Both the position numbers and the translations under genes were made by a program. A model generated the notes under the pieces. That model was not told where the DNA came from. It did not search any database and saw nothing but the letters and a program-made list of their open reading frames with translations. From Seminavis robusta (lineage: Eukaryota > Bacillariophyta > Bacillariophyceae > Naviculales > Naviculaceae), in assembly GCA_903772945.1 (NCBI GenBank), contig CAICTM010000171.1:1-64000 (forward strand): DNA of 64,000 nt. The letters run 5' to 3'. Of the stretch, positions 1 through 9,792 are shown piece by piece (positions within the stretch are counted from its first letter, which is position 1; each line of letters opens with the position of its first letter).

Positions 1-309
1 AGCACTATCGTTTCGACACTGCACACACAGGTGTATTTAGTCGTCCCTAAATAGTCCTAGTGAACTGCCCATGTCATCCGGAGTGCGGACGGCTGAGGCG
101 GTGGCTGGGAGTCGAGGAAGACTCTTGAGCAAGAAGCTCGATCCTGGCTGGGAACTCTTGAACCAAGGAACACCATGGAGCGGTTCCGGGAGTGCCCCAG
201 GATCCAGATCCAGATGCATCGCACTTTCCGCACCAACCCCATCCTTCTGCATCCAGCTTTCATCCGACACCTCACAAAACAAACACTAACACAAACACAA
301 CAAACCATA

Positions 310-834
310 ATGGGAAACCACAACTCCACTCTCCCCATGAACATCAAGAACGTTCCTCCTAAAGTATTGGCAATGTTGGCAGACGAAAAGCATAGATCCA
401 AGCTCTTGGCAGATGTCCAGTCCAGTTTCACAGCGAACAGTGATAGTGGCAATCCGGGGGTTGACTCGACTGCCGAGTTGGACTACATCATGCAGGGTCT
501 CGTGAAAGCCAGCAAAAAGGACAAGACCAACAAGAGCAAGAAGATTGGCATCAAGAGAACCAAGGCGCATTCAGAGTCAGGCTCAACAGCCAAGGCATGC
601 CCCAGCCAACACACTGCCACAGACAACAAACCAAGCCCAAAGAAAGAAGATGCAAACATGCGCAGCAGTAATCACAGTCTGGAACCTCAAGAGATCGTGA
701 ACCTGTTGGAGCAGTTTGCCACAAAGGATTGCAACACGGGCATGGCATTCCTCAGGGCCTTGCAGGCACACCAACCAACGACCAAGTATCACAATGGCAA
801 CAATGCCGACATCAAGGCCCCCAAGGCTGCCTAA
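310..834 (+). CDS. small basic protein with N-myristoylation motif
   Basis: 174 residues. I start at the ATG at 310 rather than the in-frame ATG at 175, because the protein then begins MGNHNS, a textbook N-myristoylation context (Gly2, Ser6), while the upstream extension looks like 5' UTR. The N-terminal third is helical and charged. The middle (about residues 65-85) is a Lys-rich stretch (KASKKDKTNKSKK) that could bind membrane phosphate groups or act as a nuclear signal. The C-terminal part (LEPQEIVNLLEQFATKD) resembles a short helical module. No enzymatic motif and no recognised family. Membrane attachment through myristate plus basic residues is inferred from the motif. Single exon, with no partner gene nearby. 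Confidence 0.6.
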   Translation: MGNHNSTLPMNIKNVPPKVLAMLADEKHRSKLLADVQSSFTANSDSGNPGVDSTAELDYIMQGLVKASKKDKTNKSKKIGIKRTKAHSESGSTAKACPSQHTATDNKPSPKKEDANMRSSNHSLEPQEIVNLLEQFATKDCNTGMAFLRALQAHQPTTKYHNGNNADIKAPKAA

Positions 835-2493
835 TCTAGTCTATATCAAGGGCAAAGGAATCGAACAAAGCGGAAAAACAGATCGAGACATAGAAGCGAT
901 AGAGTCATAGATACGTACTATATTCATAAGACTATATATCAGCCAAGCGTCCAGTGTATACTCGTCAATCTGACCGACTCTGAGCTGGAATAACCGAATC
1001 AAAGCTGGATTTCTGTAACTAAAACAAACAGCATAACATCAGGCTTGGCTCGAAGCAAACCGTAAATGACATCAAGGGAACCTCCACCTTTCGTGGCGGC
1101 AACCTGAAATGGCAGCAAGTGATTCTTGCATCTGACTACCAAAGCCTGGGGATACTAATAGGCATCCACCAGGATGCTCGCGCCTCCCTCCCAGTGTATC
1201 TGCTTGTCTCGTACGACCAAGTGAAGAGGAAGAACACCAGAAGACGTATGAATGGATGGACAAAGTTTCGGGGGCAAGCCGGAACATCCTTTGCAACAGT
1301 TAACTCCATTGGCTCGTGAGCTTGGGCGACACATCTCGAATCCAGCGATGCACGGGCAGATCTCCGTTTCCGTCCCAAACAAGGGCACATGTAGGATTGT
1401 CACCACAGCCTCGAATGGCTGTTCTCAGCAGCCACGAAGGAAGTTGAAAACCTTTGTCACGAGTTGTGTGGATCAGTGCACGCATGGAGAATGTAGTCTA
1501 TTAGTTCCAGTGCCTTGAGCACGTCCCGAGTGGGAGGCTAGTCCCTCGCGTTCGAATGTATGCTGCCAACGTGATGTACATCATTTCTTTGACAGCCGTT
1601 GCAGGGACTCTTGCGCTTGCCAGCGTTGTAGTGTCGGAGACGCTAGGCTCTTCTGCATCCTCCGAGTACAGAATCAGGTGAATCTTCAATCAGACACTGA
1701 ACCATTTCCAAGCCACAACTGCGGTCCGAACACGCCAGATTGAGAGCTGTTTGGAAGTCACCCCCAAGCGAGATACTGACTCGTCACTCTAGTTCACATC
1801 CTTTTACTCTTCCGAGTCTTTTTGGTGTTTGCGTCTAAGAGTTGCATCACTGGCCAGCTACTACCTGGTAGCTAGCAAGGGTCTACACCGACAGGTAGGA
1901 AATGGGGGTCAAAAGAAAGCTGCACCCCCGGATCTCGTTCGTATCCTTTCATTCTTTCTTCTAGTTGTTACGTTCCATCGCTGGCTTCTACTAGCCTGGC
2001 TGGCAAGGATCTGAGGTGTGAGGTGGGGTCAACAGGCTTTTGTCACCGTCTTGGAGGCCCAAGAGCTGGATTGAAACGCACTTCCAGTGCACCACAAAGC
2101 TGTGATTTTTCAGATTGGAACGAACCTTGGTCCGTACTGTAAACGTGCGTCTAGTAGACTAGCTCGAAACTTGAGACTTTGAGACCGACGAGGCAACGCA
2201 AAAGTTTGTTGCACTTCCTCCTCCTCCGGAGGTGCCGAATTTGGAAGCTTCATGATTGAGTTTTATATGTGCCCGAGGGACAAGCGTAGCTGGACAACGA
2301 CACCTCCAACACTGAATACCTGGTTCCTGAGCAGCCGTCAGCCAAACAGCTGTCTCAACGGTACCTTGGTTGGCTAAAATCTCAATGCTTCATCCTACTG
2401 CCACCGGTACCAAATCCAAAGGCTTAAGCGTCTTATACTGAAGCATTACCACGCTGCAAGCGAACTGAACGGGCAAACAGAATTGTCTCCTCA
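835..2493. other. intergenic stretch, no supported gene
   Basis: Only short overlapping reading frames on both strands, none with a recognisable motif or convincing start. I see no RNA gene or repeat here. Confidence 0.5.
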
Positions 2494-3157
2494 TTGTTGA
2501 CTAAACAATGGATGCATCCAAATCAGAGCTCTCGGAATCTGTGTCCACCTCTTCCAGAGGCCAACGATGCAACTAATCAGAGTGGTGAAGCCATTGCCAC
2601 TTGCATGACAGAACGGAGAATGGTTTCTCACGCATCAGGTAGAAGCAAAGCATGCAGAGTGATCATGTGCCAGATGCTATGACTGCTGGAATACAGCAGA
2701 CAACAAGCCTCCCAATAACTTGTTCCATGCAAAATCAACCCACAAAATTGCAGTCACAGGTGCAGCAAAGTCACGGCGTGTTCACCTCGCCCAAGAAGAA
2801 GGCCAAGGTTCCGACAAACTGGAGTGGCGACGTCAACGATACTCACAATGTCATGATGGAAAGGATAATGGTCTCTCGATCATCAGGTACCAGTAGAAGT
2901 TGTGAATCATGCGATGCTGTGTCGGATCAGGCCAAACTGGCTGTGGCTATACTGGAGGACCCGCAAGCCTAGAATCAACGAGTTCTTCCATTCACCATCC
3001 ACCCGAGCAATCACAATCGAAAGAAGCACAGGTGGAGCAAAACGACGACGTCACTGTACTAGTCCGTGCAGAAGCAATCAAAAACTTTGTTCAGCAAGAT
3101 GCTTTGAATTTCTTGCATCTAAGCAGAGCAGCCAGGCAGAGTAATCAGCCGAAGTGA
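2494..3157 (+). pseudogene. decayed remnant of an internally repeated gene
   Basis: Two related stretches sit in different frames. One (about 2540-2665) reads SGEAIATCMTERRMVSHASG; the other (about 2784-2915) reads SGDVNDTHNVMMERIMVSRS. They share a pattern of SG, then (M)xERxMVSxxSGxSxxC, and the DNA is also alignable, so this is a degenerate tandem duplication of about 240 bp spacing. The second copy runs on to a Lys/Gln-rich segment (2909-3157). Frames change between the pieces and stops intervene at the natural ATG at 2508. Either it is a broken gene or its introns were not resolved. Product unknown; a nuclear role is possible from the basic SPKKKAK segment but unproven. Confidence 0.35.
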
Positions 3158-3332
3158 AAAAGCCGACCAGAGCTCACTGATTAGGTTCGTCCTGCGGCAC
3201 GGGGGTGGGGCAGGGATCTGTTTCAATAAAAAAGTGTTCGCTCAATTCCACGAGCTGATGCCGTAGTTTGGCGTTCCTGTAGCCTTTTCCAGGCCTTCGG
3301 CCTTCCTTTCGCCTGAAGCAATCTTTGGCAAT

Positions 3333-4447
3333 ATGGAGACGATGAATGATAACCTACAGACCATAGCCACCAACCTCCGCAGAAAGTTGGGAACTCGAGA
3401 ACTCGATGGATTTGAAAGTCAAGTTGTGGTGGTAGAGGTTCCTATCTGCCTGGGGTGGAACAAAGACACAGCAACAGGGTCCATCACAATGCCCAACAAG
3501 TTGTTCACAAGCGCCGAAGATGCAATTGAGTTTCTCCGAGCATCGCTGGAGCACCATGAAGGAGTGCCTTTGGAAATTGTCGCGGTTGGAACCAAAGGAG
3601 AATGCTCTGCTGAGTTTGACGTGACTCCTATTCCCGATGAACCGGAGCTTGTTGCCGTGGCAAAGAGATTCATTGTCAGCATGGACAGTACATCACCAAT
3701 GGTTACGTGCGGATTCACAGGCGCCTCCTCGATCACAGCCGATGGAAAGACTCTGTTACTCTCGGCGGATCCTGGGGCGGCTGGTGTCGTCCCCACCAAC
3801 TTTTTCTACAATGTGGAGGTACGATCACAGCCCATTATTGGCTCGCTCCATCATGGCTTCCACGTGCATTCGAAGCAAAGGTCCCTCACAGTGTCGTTTG
3901 CTCCAAATTGCTGTTTTAGGACAACTGCGCCACCATTGTGCAAGTGAATGTCCAGATTAGCAGCAACGAGTTTGACGAGAAGAAAAGCGCATTCCTGGCC
4001 GAAGTTTTCTCCCCTCAAGGATATGGACAAGCAGACCTTTTTGTTGCCGCCGCTTCGTACGTTGTTGACAAGATTTGAATTATTGCTTGCGCTTGGCTGC
4101 TCGCACGGACGATCTGATCTAACCATTGCTTTTTCCATCGGCTCTGGTCGTGTCAACTGCGCAGGTGCAAGAGCGAAACTCGAGCTTCTGATGGATCGTT
4201 CTGCCATGCTCCTTCCGGAGTGCAGGAGAGAGTCTACGATATTGTAGTATCGGCCACTGACTCTGCTGGTTTGGTTGGTAGCACTTCATGCCATGTTGTG
4301 GTTGCACCCGACATGCCCAGTGGAAAGAGCTCTGTCCGTGGAATTGGAGACAATGCTGCGATGAAAAAGCTGGTCGCCAAGGCAGCTGCTGCCAAGAAAT
4401 ACAAGGTTGAATCTCTCTCGATGTCAGTTGAGATTGCCCAAAAGTAG
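3333..4447 (+). CDS. three-exon protein of unknown function
   Basis: Exons by phase and splice sites: 3333-3818, 3920-4056 and 4165-4447. Introns are 101 and 108 nt with GTACGA and GTACGT donors, and each joins an open frame in phase. The product is about 301 residues. The first half has alternating hydrophobic strands (VVVVEVPICLGW) and an acidic middle. The last third contains VYDIVVSATDSAGLVGS followed by CHVVVAPD, which resembles the closing strands of HYR/cadherin-like Ig folds, although no signal peptide or membrane segment is visible. The C-terminus is Ala/Lys-rich. Not recognised beyond this; an Ig-like fold is inference. Confidence 0.7.
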
Positions 4448-4972
4448 AGGAAGCAAGAACAAACGAAAATAGCAGTGTGTTTGCTGAATGAGTGAATCGG
4501 TGAAGGAGCCAGGCGCCAACGAAATAGTAGACGAGGGACGCACCCAGTGTTGGCTCCACTGTCCTTACGCCTGAGTATCTAAATCATTCCGATATGGCCA
4601 GTTTAAGATACCATACTATAGTCAATGTTGCTTTAGAGACCAAATATGTTGCCTTACTAGAAACAGCAGTGCACGCTTAAAGTTTAGATGGGCATGCCAA
4701 CAAAAAGGTTTGCTCCAGCAAACACCCCAGCCAGTTAGGTTGCTTGAAAATAGCAATGGCACGTCGGAAGGGAGTGACTGTCACCAAGACTGTCACCTAC
4801 AGTACTCGAGCAACCGCCAAGGGAACCAACCCTCTGCCAGACTGCCGAGTTGCTATTCCTACCCCAAACTCCAGCATTGTATCCCACGCTGAATTGTGGC
4901 CAGGTTTAAGCGCGGCATGCGCCGAGACATGCAAAGCCGGCAGACATGAAGATCCGAAGAAAGATCCACTTC
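4448..4972. other. interval before the transposon; possible truncated frame
   Basis: A frame opening at ATG 4756 (MARRKGVTVTKTVTYSTRAT) runs straight into the left end of the transposon near 4973. It could be a gene fragment cut by the insertion, or chance. Nothing else is recognised. Confidence 0.25.
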
Positions 4973-5003
4973 GGATTAGACATAAGCAAAAGTCACCCCG
5001 CTC
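4973..5003 (+). repeat. left terminal inverted repeat of the MULE
   Basis: Core ATAAGCAAAAGTCACCCC. Its reverse complement recurs at 8282-8312 with four mismatches. Confidence 0.75.
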
Positions 5004-5025
5004 GTCCGTTGGGGTATTTGGTACC

Positions 5026-5190
5026 GTTCCATTTACGTGATGTAAACAGAACGGATCTATTTACTCACGTAGTCATGGCGGACAGTAAACGGAACCGTTC
5101 CATAGAATGTAATCGGATCAGTTCTGTTAACTTCTCGAACCTTCTCGGAACGTAATCGGAACCGTTCCGAATACTGTCCGCCTTAAACTG
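5026..5190. repeat. left subterminal repeat array
   Basis: About five degenerate copies, in both orientations, of a GTAAACGGAACCGTTCC-like motif. The same motif family fills the opposite end of the element. Confidence 0.6.
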
Positions 5191-5303
5191 TCATTGGTGT
5201 GGTATGGTTGCTGCCTTTAAAGAGGTTCTGGTCTTTGAACACAATGTGCCCTTTCATTTCATTCCTAAAGTAGTCAGCTCATGAGATTTCAGACAAGTGC
5301 ACC

Positions 5304-6641
5304 ATGTTTCCAACACCAACTAATCCACGTATCCAGCCTTCTACAGAAGAAGTCAGTTGGTTGGTACCTTCCATTAGCCTTGAGGATGTGGAGGGGAATC
5401 CTCCAATTGACCTTTGCTGCATGTTCTGCTTTGATGGAGATTATGCCAAAACTGCAGCTAAAATGGAAACAACAAAGATCATACTTCCTCCTTCTATCTA
5501 TGAACCTGATCCTGATAAGAAAGATGTTACTCTAGACTTGATCATCGACAAAGCTATGAAACATTCTGACACAACTCTTATCAAAGCAAGATTGACAAAA
5601 CTGTGGCAATGAGATTCACTACTATTTACTTTGTGAATGCAAGCGAAAATACTACAGTCAACGGGGCGCCACAACATCGGCAAAAGAGAACCAAAAGGAA
5701 AACTTTAGACAGGATAGAATAGTCGACAAGGGGAAAGGTAGTCGAGGTCAGATGGGAGGAGCTTTCCCCGCAGAACCGAGACATCTAAGCCCCACAAAAA
5801 ATGCCCTGTTGAATTCAAATTGAGGTTGATCCCTGGCCAGTACTGGTACTTCAAGAGAACTCGTAAGGCACTGGGTATTCACAACCATTCTCGAACTCCA
5901 TTTGTTGACAAACATAGAAGAATGAAAACCTACTCGCAGGAAGAATTGAATCTGGCCCAAACGTATAGCCAAATCTGTCCTGCCGGTGCCGCGATGGCTT
6001 TGACTAGCAAGGCAACTGGCACCCTAGCACCTTCCAAAGATCAGCTCCGTTACAACAAGTCTCCCACTTCTAACAAACCTGTATCCAATCCCAGGCTCTT
6101 ATCAGTACCTCAGGGAGCAAGTATCTTTGAAGAAGATGAGATTCGTTGCATTGTATCACGAGGTCACTGAGACAAGTTTGCTAACCATTTCAAAGGCCAG
6201 CATGAATAGGAGGGCTCAACAGATGAACAATGAGGTGTCTTTGATGAGGACCTGGAACAAGCTGAAGATATACAGCTCACCTATGAGGACTCCAGTTCCA
6301 CTGTCCAGCAGCTGAGACTTAAGTCAGCTGCAGAGAAGGTTGGTATTGCAGAGGCACTATTGGCCATGAAGCAAGATATGCAAGTGGGCAAAAAGGTGTT
6401 CCTTGCTTGTGCCTGGTGCACTGAAGAAGAGAGAAAACTGTTTCAGAAGTATCCAGAAGTTCTTATGGTTGATGTAACGTTTCAAACAAACAATCAGGGA
6501 AGGCCTCTGTTTACAAGTTGCTCACCAGGCAGGGACATGTTCTTCTTCACACCATTAAGGGCCTACTTACAAGAGAACACCAAGGGCGCCACACTGATGA
6601 TTGGCTTGATGGCAAGCCCATTTGCCTCGATCCACCCCTGA
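5304..6641 (+). pseudogene. broken MULE transposase
   Basis: The pieces lie mainly in one frame: 5304-5612 (starts MFPTPTNPRIQ), about 5785-6170, and about 6236-6641. A bridging piece in another frame (5609-5720, TTIYFVNASENT) and in-frame stops separate them. The second piece holds CPVEF...YWYFKRTR...IHNHSR, the C-x-n-H-x-H spacing of a WRKY/GCM1-like zinc finger found at the N-terminus of MULE transposases. The third holds LFQKYPEVLMVDVTFQTNNQ then RPLFTS, the conserved block carrying the first catalytic Asp of the DDE triad. The rest of the catalytic domain (second Asp, Glu, SWIM finger) is absent, because the antisense passenger gene starts overlapping near 6563. Non-functional as it stands. 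Confidence 0.65.
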
Positions 6642-7672
6642 CTACCACACTTGATGCCCCTTGGCACTTCAAGAGAATTATCGTTTCTTCCACACTCAGT
6701 CGAAATGATTATCGAGTACTTGTTGTAGATCTGCGTCCAAGTAGTATTCGACCACGGAGTGGGGTAGACGCCACCAGGGTATTGGACATTATCCAATCCA
6801 AATTGAATTTCCAATGTGGGCGCACGCAAAGGCTTGAGGGCATGATCACGAAGGGGTTTGTCCTGGAAAGCGTTCGTCACTGACAGGGGTGGATAGAACT
6901 TCATTCTACCAAAGATGGCCAGATCACCACAAAAGCTCATATACTCCGGCAAAAAGGGAGTTGGAAAGGCCTCCTTTTTGGCTGGATCAAGAACATTATC
7001 AGTTTCACCCTGGAGGTAGCCATTCTCCCATAGACCAATATCTGTTCCAAAAATACAGATATCAAAATTGGATGACAATAGCTTCGTGAGATCAGCCTTA
7101 CGCTCATAGATGCCCTTGACGAGTGAAGTCTGCTTCACAAGGCAAAATTTTGGGGGACGCGACTGCTGGCCATCCGGAACGGGAAGATTGCCAATGCTCT
7201 GGCGAAGAAGCTGGGCAATTACTTGATTGATGTGTGGCACAACCAAGTGGGATGGCTTGTCTTCCGTGGCGGCAATAGCAGTAGACAGTGTGTCCATCTG
7301 ATTGTTGGCAATCAACGTTTGGAGTTCTGCATTGAAACCGGGATGATCGAATGGAATTTTTTTGTGGATCGATCCATACAAATGAGTGTTCATGAAGTTT
7401 GAACTCCTGTCATGAAAGTCTAAGAGCTCAAGGATGTCATACCGATTCTCAAAGCTAATTTCTTCATGGTGTTCAAAGGCGGCCTTCTCAGTACCATAGA
7501 GCTCATAGTCAATGAGTTGTTCGGGAACCACAATGAGGAAGACAGAGTTCTGGAGTTTAAAGTTCTTCAGCAGTTGACTCTGATCCCTGCCTTCTTGAAC
7601 CTTTTGCTTCTTCCTGTCACTCCGCTCCCCAGGAGATAAATCCAACTCAGGTCTCCCACCAAGAGATGCCAT
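6563..7672 (-). CDS. antisense passenger protein inside the MULE, unknown function
   Basis: 369 residues from the ATG at 7672 (MASLGGRPELDL). The frame extends upstream only through a low-complexity TAG/CAG repeat encoding Cys/Tyr runs, which I reject as coding. The N-terminus is charged, with a basic patch (RSDRKKQKVQ). The body is a mixed globular sequence with motifs such as FLIVVPEQLIDYELYG and FDICIFGTDIGLWENG. No signal peptide, transmembrane helix or recognised catalytic motif. The 3' end overlaps the transposase remnant on the other strand by about 80 bp. Its long uninterrupted frame contrasts with the decayed transposase, suggesting either younger capture or selection. It could be a host gene fragment or an accessory protein of this transposon family. 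Confidence 0.6.
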   Translation of the reverse strand: MASLGGRPELDLSPGERSDRKKQKVQEGRDQSQLLKNFKLQNSVFLIVVPEQLIDYELYGTEKAAFEHHEEISFENRYDILELLDFHDRSSNFMNTHLYGSIHKKIPFDHPGFNAELQTLIANNQMDTLSTAIAATEDKPSHLVVPHINQVIAQLLRQSIGNLPVPDGQQSRPPKFCLVKQTSLVKGIYERKADLTKLLSSNFDICIFGTDIGLWENGYLQGETDNVLDPAKKEAFPTPFLPEYMSFCGDLAIFGRMKFYPPLSVTNAFQDKPLRDHALKPLRAPTLEIQFGLDNVQYPGGVYPTPWSNTTWTQIYNKYSIIISTECGRNDNSLEVPRGIKCGSQGWIEANGLAIKPIISVAPLVFSCK

Positions 7673-7699
7673 GGTGCAAGTGACTGGAGCAGAAGCAAA

Positions 7700-7795
7700 C
7701 CGCAAACAACAGTGGAACCAAGAGTAGTAGTAGTAGCAGTAACAGTAGTAGAAACCACAACAACAGCAGCAACAACAAACAAGCAGAGGGATCAC
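7700..7795. repeat. low-complexity TAG/CAG/CAA repeat
   Basis: Short runs of AGTAGTAGTAG, CAACAACAGCAG and relatives just upstream of the passenger gene ATG; probably 5' leader or promoter sequence. Confidence 0.6.
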
Positions 7796-7881
7796 GCAAT
7801 GGTTGGGTGAGGTGAAAGAGACTTGGTGGAGTGTGGTGGATGACTTTTGTAATGGATGCTGTTGCTGCTGCTGCGGCGCAG

Positions 7882-8262
7882 AGTAAATGGAACTGTTCGA
7901 CTACTCCACGGTATATCACGGGACGTAAACGGAACTGATCCAGTTACTCTATGTAAACAGAACTGATCCGAAAATCCCACGTAACGATCGAAACGTAAAC
8001 GAACTGTTCCAACTACTCCACGTAGCGAAAACAGAACTGATCCAGTTACTCGATGTAAACAGAACTGATCCGAACACTCCACGATGACTATCGAAACGTA
8101 AATGGAACTGTTCCAACTACTCCACGGTATATCACGTAGCGTAAACGGAACTGATCCAGTTACTCAACGTAAATAGAACTGTTCGAAATACTCTACGATG
8201 AGAGGATCGAAGCGTATTTGGAACTGTTACATTTACTGAGAGTAAACGGATCGATTCCATCT
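7882..8262. repeat. right subterminal repeat array
   Basis: About eleven tandem-like copies of a 25-40 nt unit with core GTAAACGGAACTGATCC followed by (AG/AA)TACTC. Two alternating subtypes occur, GATCCAGTTACTC and GTTCCAACTACTCC. Such arrays may serve as transposase binding sites; this is inference. Confidence 0.7.
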
Positions 8263-8281
8263 ACCTTGCGCCTGCCTGAGA

Positions 8282-8312
8282 GAGCAGGGTGAGTTTTGCT
8301 TATGACTAATCT
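8282..8312 (-). repeat. right terminal inverted repeat of the MULE
   Basis: Reverse complement matches 4973-5003 at 27 of 31 positions. Confidence 0.75.
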
Positions 8313-8535
8313 AAGCTTTCTCCGTCCAGTAAATCTCCCAGTCCTTGGACGACCCGAAAAGACACAGCAAGATCAACAGACAAGTGCATACCGTACGGCG
8401 GTACGGCACGGACAGCGATAACCATCAAGAGATTGCAAACCAAGGCTGCTTTTACTCTTCTCGATCACTGTGTGCTCCTCTTCCATCAAAAGTCAAAAAG
8501 CCAAGAGAACTACAGTACCTATAGGGAAGAGATCG

Positions 8536-9792
8536 ATGATTGTGGCTGTTCTCTTGTGGTTGGCCACAGCATGGCTGTGCCTTCATTGGGCGACGGATAC
8601 ACCGTTGTTTCTACTGATGGCACCCTCTTGTATCCTGTGGCTGCGATTCAAGGCTCTCACGGGATTTCTCCAGTCCACTTCCGACAATCCTCTGTTGCAA
8701 GCTTACCAAATGCCAGCCGCGGCTGTCAAGGCAGTCTTCCAGCGGACCCTGTACTTTTGCCTCTCGAGTTTGACGGTCCATGAATTCCTTTGGATGCTGG
8801 ACGAGATTTTGTACCCGGACTACCGCAGGGTTAGTCTGGAAAATAGTGTCTTTGTGGTGGCGTCGGTCCGATGTGGCTCCACGTCACTCCATCGAGCCCT
8901 TTCTTTGGACAAGGAGCGATTTGTCAGTCCTAGATTCATCGAGTTATTTTGGCCTTTTATTTGCGTCCAAAAATTCTTGGACTGGCTGGAATTACGAGAT
9001 GAACGCCTGGGAACCACGGTGATCAAAAATCTGGAGGCCAAGTTCCAAGCACAACTTGGACCGGATGTCATGGCACGGCATCCCATGCACTGGCACGAAG
9101 CCGAAGAAGACGATGTTTTGCTGGCGTCCACTCATTTGGTGGGATGGTATCTAGCGGCGGCATTTCCGCATCCCGAGGTTTGGGTGCAATCGGGTCATGT
9201 CCATAGATTGCCACAATCCGCTCAGCAACGATCGTTTGTGCTATACGAACGAGCCTTGCAGAAAATATTGTACCGAAGGGGAAATGGCCACCATCTTTTG
9301 ACCAAATCACATCTGATATCCCTGGTACCCACCATTGCCGACAAAATTCCAGGAGCCAAAATTGTGGGCATGGTCCGACATCCTGCCGATGCCTTTGTGT
9401 CTCTCTATGGACTCACGGAAGCATCGTACAAGAGCTTGTCACCGGCGGAAGACTACGATCCAAAAGCTCTCGTTGCGGGGCACGTACGATTCTGGCAAGA
9501 ATTCACTCGCTCCGAAATGAGCTTTTTGAAGAATAAACACATGGTGGTAACGTTGAATGACTACGTTCAAGATCAGGACAAGGTGGTGCACAAACTCTAC
9601 GATGCGTGGGGATATCCCATTAGAGGGACGGAATTTGAAAAACGCTTGGAGGCAGACCGAACCAAGCACAAAGCCTACAAGGCCAAAGCCAATTACAAAA
9701 ACCCAACTCTGGAGGAACTGGGACTCGAGAGGAAGTTGTTTGATGAAATGTTTGCAGAGTACTTGACTACCTTTGGCATCGTGAGTAACTAA
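8536..9792 (+). CDS. type II membrane sulfotransferase
   Basis: 418 residues, predicted to transfer sulfate from PAPS to a glycan or other acceptor in the Golgi lumen. The ATG at 8536 gives MIVAVLLWLATAWLCLHW, an immediate membrane anchor (residues about 2-36). The 5'-phosphosulfate loop is VRCGSTSLHRAL (about residues 111-122), and the 3'-phosphate site is IVGMVRHPADAFVS, with Arg281 and the downstream Ser. LLTKSHLISLVP lies between them, as in the Sulfotransfer_3 group. A His-rich acidic segment (HPMHWHEAEEDD) lies in the acceptor region. Length and motif order fit a complete enzyme. Single exon. The acceptor is unknown; wall or mucilage polysaccharide is plausible for this lineage. Confidence 0.85.
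   Translation: MIVAVLLWLATAWLCLHWATDTPLFLLMAPSCILWLRFKALTGFLQSTSDNPLLQAYQMPAAAVKAVFQRTLYFCLSSLTVHEFLWMLDEILYPDYRRVSLENSVFVVASVRCGSTSLHRALSLDKERFVSPRFIELFWPFICVQKFLDWLELRDERLGTTVIKNLEAKFQAQLGPDVMARHPMHWHEAEEDDVLLASTHLVGWYLAAAFPHPEVWVQSGHVHRLPQSAQQRSFVLYERALQKILYRRGNGHHLLTKSHLISLVPTIADKIPGAKIVGMVRHPADAFVSLYGLTEASYKSLSPAEDYDPKALVAGHVRFWQEFTRSEMSFLKNKHMVVTLNDYVQDQDKVVHKLYDAWGYPIRGTEFEKRLEADRTKHKAYKAKANYKNPTLEELGLERKLFDEMFAEYLTTFGIVSN

Larger units (their letters stand above)
4973..8312 (+). mobile_element. Mutator-like (MULE) DNA transposon with passenger gene
   Basis: Bounded by 31-bp terminal inverted repeats (4973-5003 and 8282-8312, 27 of 31 positions matching). Inside each end lies an array of about 25-nt degenerate repeats sharing the core GTAAACGGAACTGATCC. 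A broken MULE transposase occupies the left-centre on the plus strand. An open antisense gene (7672 down to 6563) takes the place where the transposase catalytic C-terminal half should be. The MULE family is assigned from the transposase (zinc-knuckle region, then the PEVLMVDVTFQTN first-Asp motif). No clear 8-11 bp target duplication was found in the immediate flanks, so the exact ends may be off by a few bases. Transposase decay suggests it cannot move by itself. Confidence 0.72.

Noticed and set aside
7673-7795. N-terminal extension of the passenger gene rich in Cys and Tyr
   Set aside because: It is only a translation of TAG/CAG repeats and lacks an ATG-based reason to be used.
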